Shown here one piece after another: positions 31,594-44,240 of a stretch of DNA of 64,000 nucleotides. The position numbers and the translations under genes were made by a program. Source of the stretch: Heliocybe sulcata (Eukaryota > Basidiomycota > Agaricomycetes > Gloeophyllales > Gloeophyllaceae); contig ML213503.1 of NCBI GenBank assembly GCA_004369045.1, forward strand, positions 2,540,924-2,604,923, read 5' to 3'. Below the pieces are notes generated by a model that saw only the letters and a list, made by a program, of their open reading frames with translations, was not told where the DNA came from and searched no databases. Every line of letters starts with the position of its first letter. Within the stretch, counting starts at the first letter, position 1.

Positions 31594-34500
31594 ATGGCTT
31601 CTCTGGTTTCTCACCACCGATCGCCTCCCAACGCGCCCGACACGCGCAACTCCCACCGGGCCCCGCGCAAGAAAGCCTCTCTGCTGTCTTTGAGAAAGGA
31701 CAAGAGCAAAGCATCAGATCCGGGATATACTAGTGATGCGCAGCACCGAGCGCCCCCATCATCACAGAAGGCTGCGCCATATATACCCCCTGCTCAGCCA
31801 TCGTTCCAGCGCTCTCGTACTTCAAACTCGGAGTCGACCGAGCCGACTCGTCGTGGACGTGTACTCAGCCAAGCGTCGAGCTCGAAGAGCGTTCTTTCTG
31901 CCAGAAGCAGTGCGAGGGGAGAGCGGCGGGAGCCCTCAGACCAGGGATTGTATGCTTTCCCAAACATCGGCGATCTGCGGGGCTACCTTGATGATGACGA
32001 CCCCGATTCCACTGTCAGAGTGGCCCGCCCCCGTCCAAGAGCTTCTGTCTCTCAAGCTAGCTCTGACTGGCACGCACGTCAGTACGGGTCGCCATACCGT
32101 ATCTCCGGCTCGTCGACTTTTACCGGGGTGGAGGAGACGCCCCCGCAGACGCCTCTTGACACTGCATCTTACCGCAGCTCTGTAGGCCGTGTCTCAGTGG
32201 TAGTCGCTGCTCCCATAGCCGGTGTTGAGACCATGGATGCGTTGGTGGACGGCATGAACGGATTTGGAGACGACGATCAATTCATGAATGTGAGTAACTT
32301 TCCCAGCCCGAGCCGTTCAAAGCATCGGAAGAAGGGACCCGTCCATCATCCCTTGTACCAGCCACCGCTGCCCACACCTCCCCCGGGAGTCGTTCTGGGA
32401 AGAGCAAGTTCACCGCTTCTCGACTCCGAGAGTGAAGATGACAGTCCTAAGCCGCCCAGGCGTCCTCCTCGACGGAAAGCGCCACGCGCATCCGCTTCCT
32501 CGAAGGCGGATTCCAGTCTTTTTGCACATGAACGACGCTCGAAATCTTCTTCGCCGTTGCCCCGCGGTGGCAGTCCTTCCCCGTCCCCGGAACCTATGAA
32601 GTCAGCTTCTTACAGCCCGGAGCCGGCAGGGTCCAAGGGGCAGGAAACATGGAACAAAACCATCGTCCCTTCCATCACGGAAATCATACAGGCACATGCT
32701 CCTGCCATTGAGCGTGCTCGCACCCGGCCCAGTTCATCAAGACCTGGCTCCTCGCGCGCATCGACGTACACCCAAAGTTCCTATGGTCATAGTCAGTACG
32801 GCCATAGCAATGGACATGCTCTGACAGAGGAGACCGAGCCGGAATCAGAGCCCCGGACGGCTGACGAAGAGTCGGACATGGTTTCTCGCTCTTCTATCGA
32901 CAGCGTGGCCCAGGAGATCCAGGATACCATCCAAAAACACAACGCCTCCCCAAGCACCCCGCGTCATCTGCAACATGCCCATTCATTCCCGAAGCGCCAC
33001 TCCTTTGCATCGGATGATTTCAGTATCCGCACTCCCGGGTCCGCTCGCCTGCCCGAGCCGTCTCTGCACTCGTCATCGTCACCCTCCACACAACATCGAG
33101 AGCCGTCGCCCATCGCTGGTCTCAGTGCTGCCATGCAGCAGACACGGCCGCAGAAGATTGCCCAATATCTCAACTCGACGCGACTGACGACGTTGCTGAA
33201 GCTGACTCGGCATCCCCATGCTTCAGACGAGCGTCCACTCACTGTTAGTCTATCGGACTTGGGTTGTCCGACGGGCTTTCCGCTGGTGGTGTTCCTGGGT
33301 TTGGGTTGTGTCCGACACATAATGGGCCTATACGATGAGATGGCCGATCTGTTGGGTATCCGGCTGATTACCATTGATCGGTATGTTCTCTGATGCACTG
33401 ATTGAGTTGGCGGCGATAATTGAATGCTGTACAGCTGGGGCCTCGGACGGACGGACGCTCGGTCAAAAGCGGCGAGAGGGATTCCTGAATGGGCTTCCGT
33501 CGTGGAAGAGGTTCTTGATCGTCTCAATATCCATCAGTGTAGCATCATGGCACATTCTGCTGGCGCTCCCTATGCGCTCGCATTTGCGAACAAGGTCCCA
33601 GAACGTATCCGTGGTGATATCTGTTTGCTAGCTCCGTGGATAGGTGGTGGCGAAGGCGGTAAGTCGTCAACGCCATGATAGATGACGCGGATCGTATTAA
33701 CTCCATGTCTTGCAGCCGGCTATAAGTGGCTGAAGTACGTGCCCAATGGTATTCTCAAGACCGCGCAGCAAGCGGAATGGAAGGTACAGGGCTGGATGCT
33801 GGGCAAGCCGCCGAAGGTCCAGTATCAAGGGATCGGCTATACCCCAGATCCTCCTCCAGCACTCAAGCGGTCGGCATCGAAGGGACAGGATCCCGATCCC
33901 TCAATATCATCCGTCTATCCGTCTGCTGTGAGCGCACCACCAAGGCCCAGCGTGGGGTCTAGTAATTTCAGCGAGTACGATGACCTCGCAGATTTCGGAG
34001 GCCGCTTCGAGAGCCGGAGCACCCTCGGCGCTCGACAGGGCTCCGCTAAGAGGAAGACGTCGAAGCGGTTCCTTGGCCGTCTGCGAGGGGAGGCTTCGAT
34101 GCCACCGAGTCCGACGGAGAAAGTTGAATCCGGCTCTGGTCCCGCCAAGAGAGTGAGGTCGCTGAAGTCTATGACGTCGTTGAAGAGCAAAGCCAGCTCC
34201 GTTCCCTCTACAATGTCGAGGCAGGCGTCTACGCCCGTGGCGTCACCCCAGATACCTGATCCCTTCAGCTTCGAGCTTGGATTGGGCCTCGGCGACCTGG
34301 ATTGGCCAGTCCATGCGGCGATCTCAGTCATGGATGTCGATGCTGGAACACCTCAAGTAGAGCCGCGACGACGATCTTCAGGGCGGAGATCTATATCACT
34401 TACAGGGCCCAGAGCCGCAGGCGCTCTGCGGGCATCGCCTGTATCCAGCACTTTCACCGCGACAACAGTGCAGCCAAGCGACGATGGCTCCGAGGCGTCT

Positions 34501-34827
34501 TACCAGATTGCCCTCGCTAATGCGCTGATTGCTGCCTCCCATGCCGAGTCGTCGAAAGGCACGCACTCGGACCTGCTCCAGATCCTCAACCACGACCACC
34601 AACCGTGGGGATTCTCATACTTTGCATACCCGCATCGGGTGAATGTGTGGTATGGGGACAAAGACGAGAGGATCGCTGAGCACTCGGTGCGGTGGATGGA
34701 GAAAGCGATGGGGGATGGCAAGTGCGAGGTGAATGTCGTCGGCGGGGCGGACCACAGTCTTATGTTTAGGAGCTCTATCGTCATTGAAGTCCTCGAGCGA
34801 GTCAAGGATTACTGGCAAAACCTGTGA
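31594..34827 (+). CDS. Large alpha/beta-hydrolase with disordered N-terminus and insert
   Basis: Exons 31594-33380, 33435-33658, 33716-34827; 1,040 residues. The first 520 or so residues are Ser/Pro/Arg-rich and probably disordered. The hydrolase fold follows: PLVVFLGLGCVRHIMGLYDE, TIDRWGLGRTD, nucleophile Ser in SIMAHSAGAPYAL (near residue 637), then LAPWIGGGEGAGYKWLKYVP. After the nucleophile a low-complexity stretch of roughly 270 residues (PSVSAPPRPS, SLKSMTSLKSKASS) interrupts the domain, before the acid in WYGDKDERI and the His in VVGGADHSLMFR close the triad. The order Ser-Asp-His is intact, so an active esterase or lipase is plausible. Substrate unknown; disordered regions suggest regulation by phosphorylation. 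Confidence 0.88.
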
Positions 34828-35304
34828 TGCCTGATATTGGCTGTGTACGTCTTTATATTCCCTTGCCACCTTCGTTATCGTGTCTTCCCCCGGCCATTGT
34901 CAGGTAATTCATAATCCCATACCACCCCCACGTTGATATCCTTCTGTACTTTCGCTTATCGTTATTTTACTGGTCTACTTCCTTTGGTAAAATGTATCAC
35001 CAGTCGCTCGCAGACAGCCTTCTATTCGTTGCATGCATAATTAGTTTGATCAGTCGGTTGCATTGACGCCTTCGTTTAATTACAGGATCGGCACGGAGGT
35101 CCTATAGGATGTTGTACATGTATATTTTGTTTATTGAGGATTCCCATTCTACTGGATGGAAGTTGCGTGCATGCTCGCTTGAAAATGGGATGTCCACATC
35201 TTGGTATTACATATCATAACAGGAGAGACTAAGATGGCAGGTAAACAATATACTAGAAATACAACTATATAGGCTACAGCTTTAGATATACTTCTCTTGC
35301 ACTC
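34828..35304. other. Convergent intergenic region
   Basis: 477 bp, AT-richer than the genes on either side, holding the 3' ends of the hydrolase and of the erythromycin-esterase-like gene. Nothing else seen. Confidence 0.5.
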
Positions 35305-37024
35305 TCACTGCTCGAACGGGAACGTGAGGTCCGCCTCGCCCTTCTTCATCCCCTTGTCCGTATCCTCGCGCTCGAGAGGCAAGATACCCCTTGAATACTT
35401 GAGGTGGGCGACGGCGTCGTACTGCTTGGCGATGCTGCACTTTGAGTAGTGCGAGGGGATCTCGGTGTATGGTCTGTAAATGACTCCGATGAAGCGCTGG
35501 TACCGGGGCTCGTTGAGATACCTTCATAAACCAACGTCAGCTCACAACATTTCCGTAACAATGAGTGTCATGACGCTTACGCAGACAACGCCTCCGACTC
35601 CTGCACCTTCTGGTTCGCCCCCTTGCCCGTCTTCACAATCCGCTGCGTGACCACGTAAAAGTCATCGCTCGCCGCTTGGTCGAAGACCTTTTCGATCGAG
35701 CGCTCGTGCGGCGGGTTCAGCTGGTACAAGCGGGGTTCCTCGTCCCAGTTCGGCGCGGCGGTGACGGTGCCGCGGTTCGCGAGGAAGCCGAGGGCGAAGA
35801 CGTTGGCGGCGCCAAAGAGCTCGCGGCAGCGCTGCCCGACGTTGAGCTCGCCGCGGCGCCAGCCCATGTCCGTGTGCCGCGCGTCGCCGATGTGCGAGTT
35901 GTGCGCCCAGACGACGAGTTTGGCGGGCCGTGAGGTGCCGTCGGTGGATTGGGGACCGAGGTGCTCGCGGATTTTGACGAGCGTGCGCGCGAAGTGGTCG
36001 TCCCGAAGGTTCCAGGTGTCTTCGTCGGACATCATCTTGCGGTAGTACTCCTCGCTGTCTTTGACGACAAGGGCATTCATCTCGGCCATGAATTGCTCCT
36101 CGCGGGGGTGGGTGGTGCGGTTGGCCCCGTCCGGGAGCTGGTCGTCGATGTATTGTTTGTTCTTTTTGACGAGGTCTTCGAGGACTTTGACGACTTCGCG
36201 CTCGCAGGGCTGAAGTAACGTAAGAAAGGGTTAGTGAAGATTGAGGAGGAGGAGAGGAAAGACGGACAGACCTTCTTCATGCCGAATTGGACTGCCATAG
36301 CATATTGCGTCGTGTCCTCGCCGAAGCGCTCAAAGCAGTTGTATCTAGGTGTATGCTTATTAAAAATGTGACTTCTAGATGATAGCGAGGGTGCACTTAC
36401 TGCTTCTTAGCTCTCTTCGCCGCTTCCGGGTCGACCTCTTCGAGGTACTTGACCACAGCCTCTGCAGACCGGTGCAGAGAATAGAGGTCCATACCGAAGA
36501 ATGAGACGGTTTGTGAGAGGTCGTTCGTGTCTCTCGTAACGCGGTCGTTGTGCTGTCGGAGGTATTCGATGAAGTGGGGCATGACTTCGTTCTTCCACAT
36601 CCACTTGGGGAATCTGCGGTCGAACGTGAGTCGTCTCCGTCTTGGGAGGGAAGGCCATGGCCGACACGCACCTCTCAAAGTCTCTGAGCGAATCTCTGGC
36701 AGACTTGATGTTGCCGAGCCCGTGGATGTATCTGTTGCCATGTGAGCATACCTGTAGCCCGGAGGATACACATGCGCACCTATTGACCCTGAATGCATCG
36801 GGCCAATCCGCCTCGACTGCTACGGCGTTGAAGCCTTTCTCTTCGATGAGGCGCTTCGTGATGTTTGCGCGGTGCGCATAGAACTCGTACGTCCCGTGCG
36901 AGCCGTCTCCGATGAGGACGACCTCGGCGTCGCCTATAGCAGAGAGCAGAGGGTCGTACGCTCTCTGGTCGAGTGCCAGAGGATACATGTAGGGGGCTAG
37001 GATGTCCTTTGGGTGTTGCGACAT
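35305..37024 (-). CDS. Erythromycin esterase family protein (EreA/EreB-like)
   Basis: Homologue of the erythromycin esterase superfamily (PF05139), widespread in fungi and bacteria and mostly of unknown natural substrate. Starts [20 protein letters not shown] at 37024. Motifs: [20 protein letters not shown] (conserved GE/DxxHG with the His), [59 protein letters not shown] (WxHNxHxxD, the second catalytic His) and [21 protein letters not shown]-terminus: [32 protein letters not shown], ending LTFPFEQ at 35305. Six or so exons. Active-site residues appear complete. Head-to-head with the Ies1-like gene B across 237 bp. Confidence 0.9.
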
Positions 37025-37261
37025 TGTCTGCGATGTTAAACTAGAGAATACGCGTTTTGAGAAGGTGCGTCTGACAGCCAGCTTGAATATTTGACGAGAA
37101 AGGGTATGTCAACGGTGATCACATCTTGAATGAGTTCGACGCCACAGTCAGTGATCGAATCCAGTCGGATCAGCCCAGTTCGGCAGTGGCCGAGAGATCG
37201 TCGGTGGATTTGTGCCACAGCTGTGGCTGCTGCCAGCGGCGCGCCGAGCACGTCGGGCGCA
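37025..37261. promoter_or_regulatory. Divergent promoter of the Ere-like and Ies1-like B genes
   Basis: 237 bp between opposite start codons; both promoters must lie here. No TATA box evident. Confidence 0.45.
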
Positions 37262-39427
37262 ATGTCTGAAGGCTCTCCGAAGCCAGTCGAGCTCGACTGG
37301 CACCAGGAAATGCCTCATTCATCGTAAGTCCCAATATTTCTTGCAGGCCACTACCAACGCTGTCGCAGGTCGCAGGCATCCCATCGCAATCGCATGCTCG
37401 TCATCAAGCGAGGCGACGGCGAGCCCCTCACCCGCGCCGACATCCAGTACGACCTGCTCTGCCACATCTTCCACGACCGCAGTGCCGTCTTCACAGATCC
37501 CTACCGCACCCTTCACGGCCATCCTCCCGGCACCAAAGTTACATTTCGGGATCTTTACCTGAACACGATGCTGCAGTCCGCGCGGTGCTCAAAGGGCCTC
37601 CGAGAAAAGATCCTCGAAGTCCCGCAGTTTGGCACAGACTTTGCAAAGATCGCCTTGCTCGCCAACGTGGGCAGGATCAACACCACCATGGCTTGTGAGT
37701 AGTTGCATTCTATGAAGGTCGTATACGATCGTGTTACGGCACCATGATGTCGCGGATTTCTCGGTGATCGCGACGCGAGGCTGCAGCAGGCACGCTTTCT
37801 TGCAATTCTGGAGTCCGACTGTCCGTGCCTATCCGGAGCCCCTTGCTTTATCTCCGCACCGGGACTCTGCTAATATAGAGCCTGCGCTTCGCAGTCTTCC
37901 CGGAACTCCGTACCAATCTCAGGACCTACCATCCCATCCCATCTCTGCAAAAGACGGATGGCAATCTGCAAGACGCCCCTCGCATCAAGAATATCTTGAA
38001 GTCATGTCTGTTACCCGGAGAGGTTAGCGGGCTGTCCACGCCCTTGGACATCCTCACGCGCGCTGTAAGCTGCAATCCTCTCAATATAAGCACCCCTCGA
38101 CTCATGACGAGTCCCAGCGCTCTGGTCAGATCCCACCAACCACAGTTCCCAACCTCGTCTTCGCGATGGCCAACCACGCCCTAGTCAGTCGCTTCCCTTC
38201 TCTTCTCTTCTGATCCTTCCCGTCTCACATCCCTCTCCCAGCCCATCGGCCGCACGCACTTCCCCCAATACCCCTCTCTCGACTTCCTCGACCTCTTCAC
38301 CAACACCTCCCTCACCTCCGTCTCCCGCGCGCGCTCTTTCCTCTGGCTCTGCTACCACCACCTCGAGGAGCACACCATCCCCAACCCATTCGCGCCTCCT
38401 CTCTCCCCCTCCAACACCAGCGCTTCTCCAAAGACCCCCATCCCGATGCTCGCGCCCCGTGCGCCCGGTGAGGAGCACTCAGAGAACATCGATCCCCCGG
38501 ACGAGATCGCCTGGGGCGAGCGCATGCACGAGCAGCGCAAGCTGTTCGTCGTGAAGCACGCGATCGGAATGGACAAGGAGACACGCGACGCGGCGGAGGA
38601 GCAGCTGCGGCGGGAGAAGGCGAGCACGCGCGGGCGCGGGCAGGGGAGACGGGCGAGTCGGAAAGCGGCGGCCGCGGCTAGGAAGAGTGTGTCGCCCGCG
38701 GATACGGACGGCACTGCTGGGGCGGGCGGGCCGGAAGGTATGGTATCCTACATCTTGTCGAAGTTAGTTGTGAAGCTCATCTTGGTCCATCGCAGGGACA
38801 GGGACTCCCACTCCCGTCGTATCAGAACACGACACCCACCGCCCACCCGAAGTTCACAGACTCCCCTCTTCCTCCTCAATTTCTCAATTACACTCCCATC
38901 TGCCGGGTCCGCTGCACTGGCAGGAGCCGCAAGTCCAACCCGCCGCACCCACACAGCAGCAGTTCAAGCTGACACGCGCATCCGCTGAGCCGAATCTGAG
39001 TCCGCGTCCGGCGAAGCGGCGCAGGGTCCAGCCTGCCGTGCCCGCCGTACCGCCCATGTTCGTCTACCACCGCACGATGCTCGAGCGTAAGTGCAGTACA
39101 GCTGTCATGACTGTGCACGGGTGGATCGCTGATGGTGCCCCAGATGCGTGGCATACCGTGTGTTCGACCGACCCAGAGCTTGACTCGGACGACGAGACGG
39201 TGGCGGACGAGCACGTCCGACTCGATTGCAGTGCGTCTCATCGCATCACGCTAGTCCTCCACTTTCATGTTCTGACCCACTACTTGACTTGCATAGTGCG
39301 CCGCCTGGGCGTTCTCACCCGCCTCAGAGGCCGAGAGCCCACGCCCGAGCCAGACGACAGACCAACTCCAAATTCCACTATACCCCCCGCAGTGAGGTTA
39401 CAGTCCGGCGTGATGCTGCAGCCGTGA
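37262..39427 (+). CDS. Ies1-like INO80 chromatin-remodelling subunit, copy B
   Basis: Paralogue of the gene at 19634. Starts MSEGSPKPVELDWHQEMPHS at 37262. Shared blocks: GEPLTRADIQYDLLCHIFHD, KVTFRDLYLNTMLQSARCSK, FAKIALLANVGRINTTMA, FPELRTNLRTYHPIPSLQKT, DAPRIKNILKSCLLPGE, then SLDFLDLFTNTSLTSVSRAR, FLWLCYHHLEEHTIPNPFAP and PPDEIAWGERMHEQRKLF. A long basic, Gln/Pro-rich linker includes AKRRRVQPAVPAVPP, a likely nuclear signal. C-terminus: HTVCSTDPELDSDDETVADE and RRLGVLTRLRGREPTPEPDD ending at 39427. Longer than copy A through linker growth. The family member in yeast is a non-catalytic INO80 subunit. Confidence 0.82.
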
Positions 39428-39956
39428 TCCCTGACCATCCTGCATCCGTGATACCATGTTCATTCCCCCAGCACCCTGTCTGTGTCGAGTAAGTTATCGT
39501 CCTGCTTTCGTCCTTCTTGTAGCATTCGCATCGTCCACCGATGTATCATACACTCTCCTTACTGTACTCTGCAATATCATTATTCTGTCCTCCGTAGTCT
39601 GGTTTGCTCTCGGTCGAGGCTGTATTGTCAAGAACTAGTGTTGCATTATAGACTACTGCTTCAGCATAGAGGCCGTGGCTAACGTACAAGCGGCGCGACC
39701 GGCACCGCACACCCGTACTGACGACGGGCAACAGGATCCAAACCGTGAGGACGATGGTGTACCAACATAAACGAATAAAAAGGAGGAACAAAAATGTTGA
39801 GTTGAAGCAGATGGAGGGAGATCCAGGCTGGGTTATCTAATCCATAGGTAATAAAATACATCGAATCCCGGTGGCCGCCCAAACCAGATGTCCCGCGGCG
39901 GCACGTAAAGCCTAAAGTACAAGGAGAGAAGAAATCACAGGCTCAGGGCAGGCAGA
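39428..39956. other. Convergent intergenic region
   Basis: 529 bp between the stops of the Ies1-like B gene and the MIT-domain gene; 3' UTRs. No further feature. Confidence 0.5.
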
Positions 39957-42900
39957 CTATTCTGCGAGCCATTTCTCGCATTTCTTCGCATACTTGTCGA
40001 GAAGAAGCGACATGTCCCGGATCACGAATGTCAGCACGACCCGCGCGAAAAAGTCGGAGGCGTGCTTGAGTCTGACGTCGAGGCTGCCCCGGACGTCGGC
40101 CGGGAGAGCGGCATAAATTGGAGCGACTGGCATGGAGGAGATGGCTTTGGTGTGCTCGTCCAGGAGCTGGGCCTGCTGGAAGAGCCGGCATAAACCTTGG
40201 GTATAGGCAGTGGGTGAATCAAGGCTGGATAGATAGCGGACTCATCAGGACCTATCACAACGGAATCTAGTTTGGCCAACGCACTTTTTACCGGCTGTAA
40301 ACTTGTCAAATTGCCGGGTCAACTTGCCTCCCCATGATGTCACCTACGGTTAATCCACAGTCAGTTACCGGTACTCGTCCACTGACCAAGGCACTTGGTC
40401 AGCCATAGCAAATTGCACGTACACCGCTCTTTTTCTGCAATGCGAAGCCTTCGCCGACTCCCAACTTCTTCCCGAAGCTTGACACCACGCTATCGCACAC
40501 ACCGGAGAAATCCTCCAATTTGGTGGACCATGCTTCACCCTCCCTACGTCCTACACTGCCGATCCCCAAGCCCATGCCACTGCTGACATTTCCTGCGCCA
40601 AACACCTCTGCGCTGCACTTTTCTACGTCCTCAAGCGCAGAGCACAGCACTTCGACCACCCGTACCTTCTCTGCCAAATTCGTCAGCTTGACACCACCCT
40701 GTGACCAGACCTCATGGGGCACATGCAGTCGTCGTGTGATGTACCCTCCAGACTTTGAGGTCATCGTCTGGCGAATGAGATTCATGAGATGGTAAGGTTT
40801 TCGAAGAGGGTCATTTGGCGGTGCAGGTGGCAAGGCCGACGTCGGCGTTGTGGGTAAGTGCGCATGGGGTATCGGCGGAGGGGGTATAAGCGATAGGGCA
40901 GACGATGGCAATGTTGCGGATGGCAATGGTGGCGACAACAGGCTTGTATTGACAGAAAGCGGATTTAACCTGTGTGGGATTGAGACCTTCCTAGGTGCTC
41001 CATTCGTCCCTGTTAGGGTTGCAGTAGCCGGCATCGGCGGTTGCTGCGATGTATAATCAATGACCTGACCGCCTACCAGTGACGGTCTCCGGCCAGGTTG
41101 TGATGATGCTCGGGATCTGCCGCTGATGCCCAGGCTTGCGGCCGTACTAGCAGGGAACTTCGACATCGCACTTGGAGGGGCGTTCGGTACGGGAGGTATA
41201 ACCGGTGATCCTGCAGCAGAAGGCGGGGAAGGTACCTTGGACCTGCGCTGCGAGATCGTGCCCATAGTAGTTGACGGATTGATCAACGGCTGCATCGACG
41301 AAGAAGTAGACCCTGACGCGTCTGACCGATTCGATCCCACTCTGACCAGGGGCGTAGGCGTCGCCACCGTCGACATGTCCGATTGGAACGACAGGCTCGA
41401 TCCCGCCCGCGGCTTGTTGAACATCGGTGAATGCGGCGAACCGGGCTCCGTACCCGTGCCAAAGCGAGGAGTGACGGGCGATCCATTCTGTGACGATGTA
41501 GGCAGCGGTGGCAAAGGATGCGAGTCGCGGCTCCGAGAGACAGGCTGTGACCCGGCTCTCAATCGGCTTTCTATGCTCTGCTGCTGGCTCTCGTCAGCGT
41601 GCGCAACCAACCTGCCTGAAGGTGTCCGTCTATGAGCGGTAGAGCTGCCCCGCGGTCGCGCGATGTCTAGGTGTTTGTTGTGCAAAGCTCCAGGAACTTC
41701 ATGTTCCGTCGTGAGATCGATTGGCGCAGGTGGAGGAGATTGGATTGGTGGGGGAGCGGGTGGTGGCAGTGTAGACGATGCGCGTGGACGACCCGGGATT
41801 GGTACAGTAGGTGCAAGACGGGGTGGAGGTAGATTAGGAGACCGGGAGATATTGATGGACGGTGTCGCAGATGTCGTAGGAGAGTAGGAATTAGCTACAG
41901 GATGTGCAGATGCGTAAGGGTGTGAGGAAGGCGCATTTACTTTTGTCGGAGAAGGGTACTCGGGATTAGTAGGTGAAGGTTCAAAGGCAAAGATCGCAGC
42001 TCCGATAGCTTCCACTCCGTCTGATAGATCACCAATATCGCTGGTGGCTCCATAGTCTGGAGTTGTAAAGTCGACACTCCGACGGTCGTCAGTAGTCAAA
42101 AACGGCGTCCGAAGATCTCGGTCTGAAGACTCAGAAGATGGCGAATTTGAGTCGGGTGATGGCGGTTGGGTCGAGCTCGCGGATGTAGATGGGGAAACGG
42201 AGGCGTATACGGACTCGGGGGATTGAGATGGTGCAGGGATGCTGTATATAAGACTCAGGATGTTCATCCGGTCCGCATACGTGTCATGCTATGGGACGGG
42301 TAGCAACAGCAAAACGGGTTAGATTCAGCAGTTGAGACGCATAGCAACAGTAAAACCACCCACAATAGACTTCAGTCGGCGCACTTCCTCCTCCTGAGCA
42401 ACCACGCTTCTTCGTCGACCATTCTTCCTCCTATGCGACTCTGTGCTGTCTTCTCCCCTCATCACCCGTCCCATCACGTCCTGAAGTAAAGCTACACTCT
42501 TCCCATACGCAACTATAGCTCCGTAAGGATCATCATTGGATGAATCCAGCCTTACAGCCTCCCGCGCCAACTCGAGAGCTTTGGTGAGTGCCCGCCTTGA
42601 AGATGGTCGGTTGTTGGTTCCTCCAGCAGAGTCTGGCGGTTTGAGAAGCGAGGCGTCCGGTAGCGCGTCGTCTCGATGCCGGACTGACAGATTCGAACGT
42701 AGCATGGAAGAGGGCGGAGAATCCGAGAGATTATCTGCTGTAGAGTTTGACGCATTACTGGAGATGGATGACATTTGAGAGGTGTTCGAAGATGAGCGAG
42801 CTCGGGCTTGAGAGAAGGCCGCCACAGCAGCTAGACCTGCAGATGCGTGAGGGCGTTCGTAGGGGTCAATGGCCTCGCCACTGTAACCAGAAGTGGAAGC

Positions 42901-43134
42901 CTCCGCCTGGAAGTACGAATCTTCATCATACTCATCATAGTTTGGCGTCTGGAGTACCGGCACGCTCGGAATAGGCTGTGATGGTGGCGGCAGTGCTGGG
43001 GGTACGTGAACGATGGACGAGCGGCGACGCTGCGAGCTGGATCTTGTCGCGTATGACGAGGGCGCGGTGTGTCCGGTTGTCCAATCGCGCTCGTGATGCG
43101 CAGCAGTATGTCTGTCCTCCCAGTCGACCTCCAT
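39957..43134 (-). CDS. MIT-domain protein with long disordered linker
   Basis: Exons 43134-42364, 42288-40423, 40343-40292, 40195-39957; 975 residues, phases closing exactly. An MIT three-helix domain lies around 205-270: ALTKALELAREAVRLDSSND, YGAIVAYGKSVALLQDVMGR and, across intron 1, EEEVRRLKSIHDTYADRMNI. MIT domains bind ESCRT-III tails, so endosomal sorting or cytokinesis is the likely field. A Ser/Pro-rich linker of about 500 residues follows (many S/T-P sites), then a folded C-terminal region: YHLMNLIRQTMTSKSGGYIT, HVPHEVWSQGGVKLTNLAEK, VEVLCSALEDVEKCSAEVFG, LFQQAQLLDEHTKAISSMPV and RVVLTFVIRDMSLLLDKYAK. This architecture occurs as an uncharacterised conserved fungal family; the specific role is not known to me. 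Confidence 0.8.
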
Positions 43135-44240
43135 GACTTGATTTCGTAGGAGCAAAGCGGTGGGCAGACGCGAAGACAATAGGACGAGAGGTGCTCGATG
43201 CAATGTTCCGGATATGTTACTCCCCTTGTCTCACGAAACCCAACCTTCTCCTACTTCTCCAGCCGCGTCACCCGAGTCGTAGACCACTACAGAGCAGCAC
43301 TAGCCCAGTCCAGAAAGAGCGGCGGACAGCGGACAGCGCAGACCCCTGGCTTGGGCGAGAGGCGTAGCGATCGTTGACGGATGCTGTTCAGTCGCAGTAC
43401 CTAATAAGGCAGGCCACCAAAGACAACAATATCCTCGTCCTTGCCGACGGATGCACTCCTGGCCGTCGGGGTGGGCAACGACGAGGCGCTGAGGACGTGG
43501 GCGGGGTCGGAGCGACAGGGAATAGAAGTGCGGGCAGATATTACGGGCGAGAGCCGCCTGCGAAGGCAACGCTAAGGACAGTCTTCGAATTCTCTCAAAT
43601 GGTTTGTTCCTCGTGGGTAAACCGAGTTCCAACCTTCTGGACAACGCTCAGAACGTCCGACTGCTGCAGTACCAGCATACGCCGTCGCGTTGAGCCCATG
43701 CGATACGCTTTCGCTCTACCCCTCACGGCTTTAAGGCAGCCGTCATAAGAGTGCATAGAATGGGGACATTCATAATGATCTAAATTGAAGCGCCCAAACA
43801 TCAAGACGTACTAACCCTAATCCAGGTACACTGACAGTCTCCGAAAAGCAAAACAAGATCATCATCTTGCTATGTTACCTCACTTGATCACATCTCGTCC
43901 CGCAGCGCCATCATCTACTCTTCTGATGCTCGTGGCACGCAGTCAATGTCTCAAGATACGGGTGCATTAAATGACAACACTGCAATTAAGCTAATGGACA
44001 AGGTAGATAGTACGCCTAAAGGAATGGACACAGTTTGGTGTAGAGAAGTCCCTATTGGTAGCAAGAATTAGAAACATCAATTGCTTCGAGGAGCCCAAAA
44101 GGCAACCCGAGACAGACCGTCCAAATGACAGATGGCAAACCAGCGATGCAGTCGGACATGGCGACTCCACTAGAGTTTTCAAGACCTGAATGGGTATAAA
44201 CCGCACATCACCCCGGAACAGCGACCACTCGCGAGACAGA
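43135..44240. other. Intergenic region upstream of the MIT gene
   Basis: 1,106 bp. Contains a possible small minus-strand gene (43401-43756, listed separately). The remainder should hold the MIT gene promoter and the septin 3' UTR; nothing else recognised. Confidence 0.5.
43401..43756 (-). CDS. Possible small two-exon gene, 96 residues
   Basis: Exon 1 43756-43623 encodes MHSYDGCLKAVRGRAKAYRM and then GSTRRRMLVLQQSDVLSVVQ; a 65-nt intron (43622-43558, GTTTAC donor, TTCGCAG acceptor) joins in phase to exon 2 43557-43401, encoding a Ser/Pro/Thr segment (AHVLSASSLPTPTARSASVG) and the end KDEDIVVFGGLPY. Exon lengths sum to a multiple of three. The basic helix-like first half and acidic conserved-looking tail are protein-like. 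No family recognised. Start could lie further upstream. Confidence 0.45.

Noticed and set aside
41126-41635. 169-codon Gly/Asp-rich plus-strand frame
   Set aside because: Antisense to the Ser/Pro-rich linker of the MIT-domain gene; no motif or splice context of its own.
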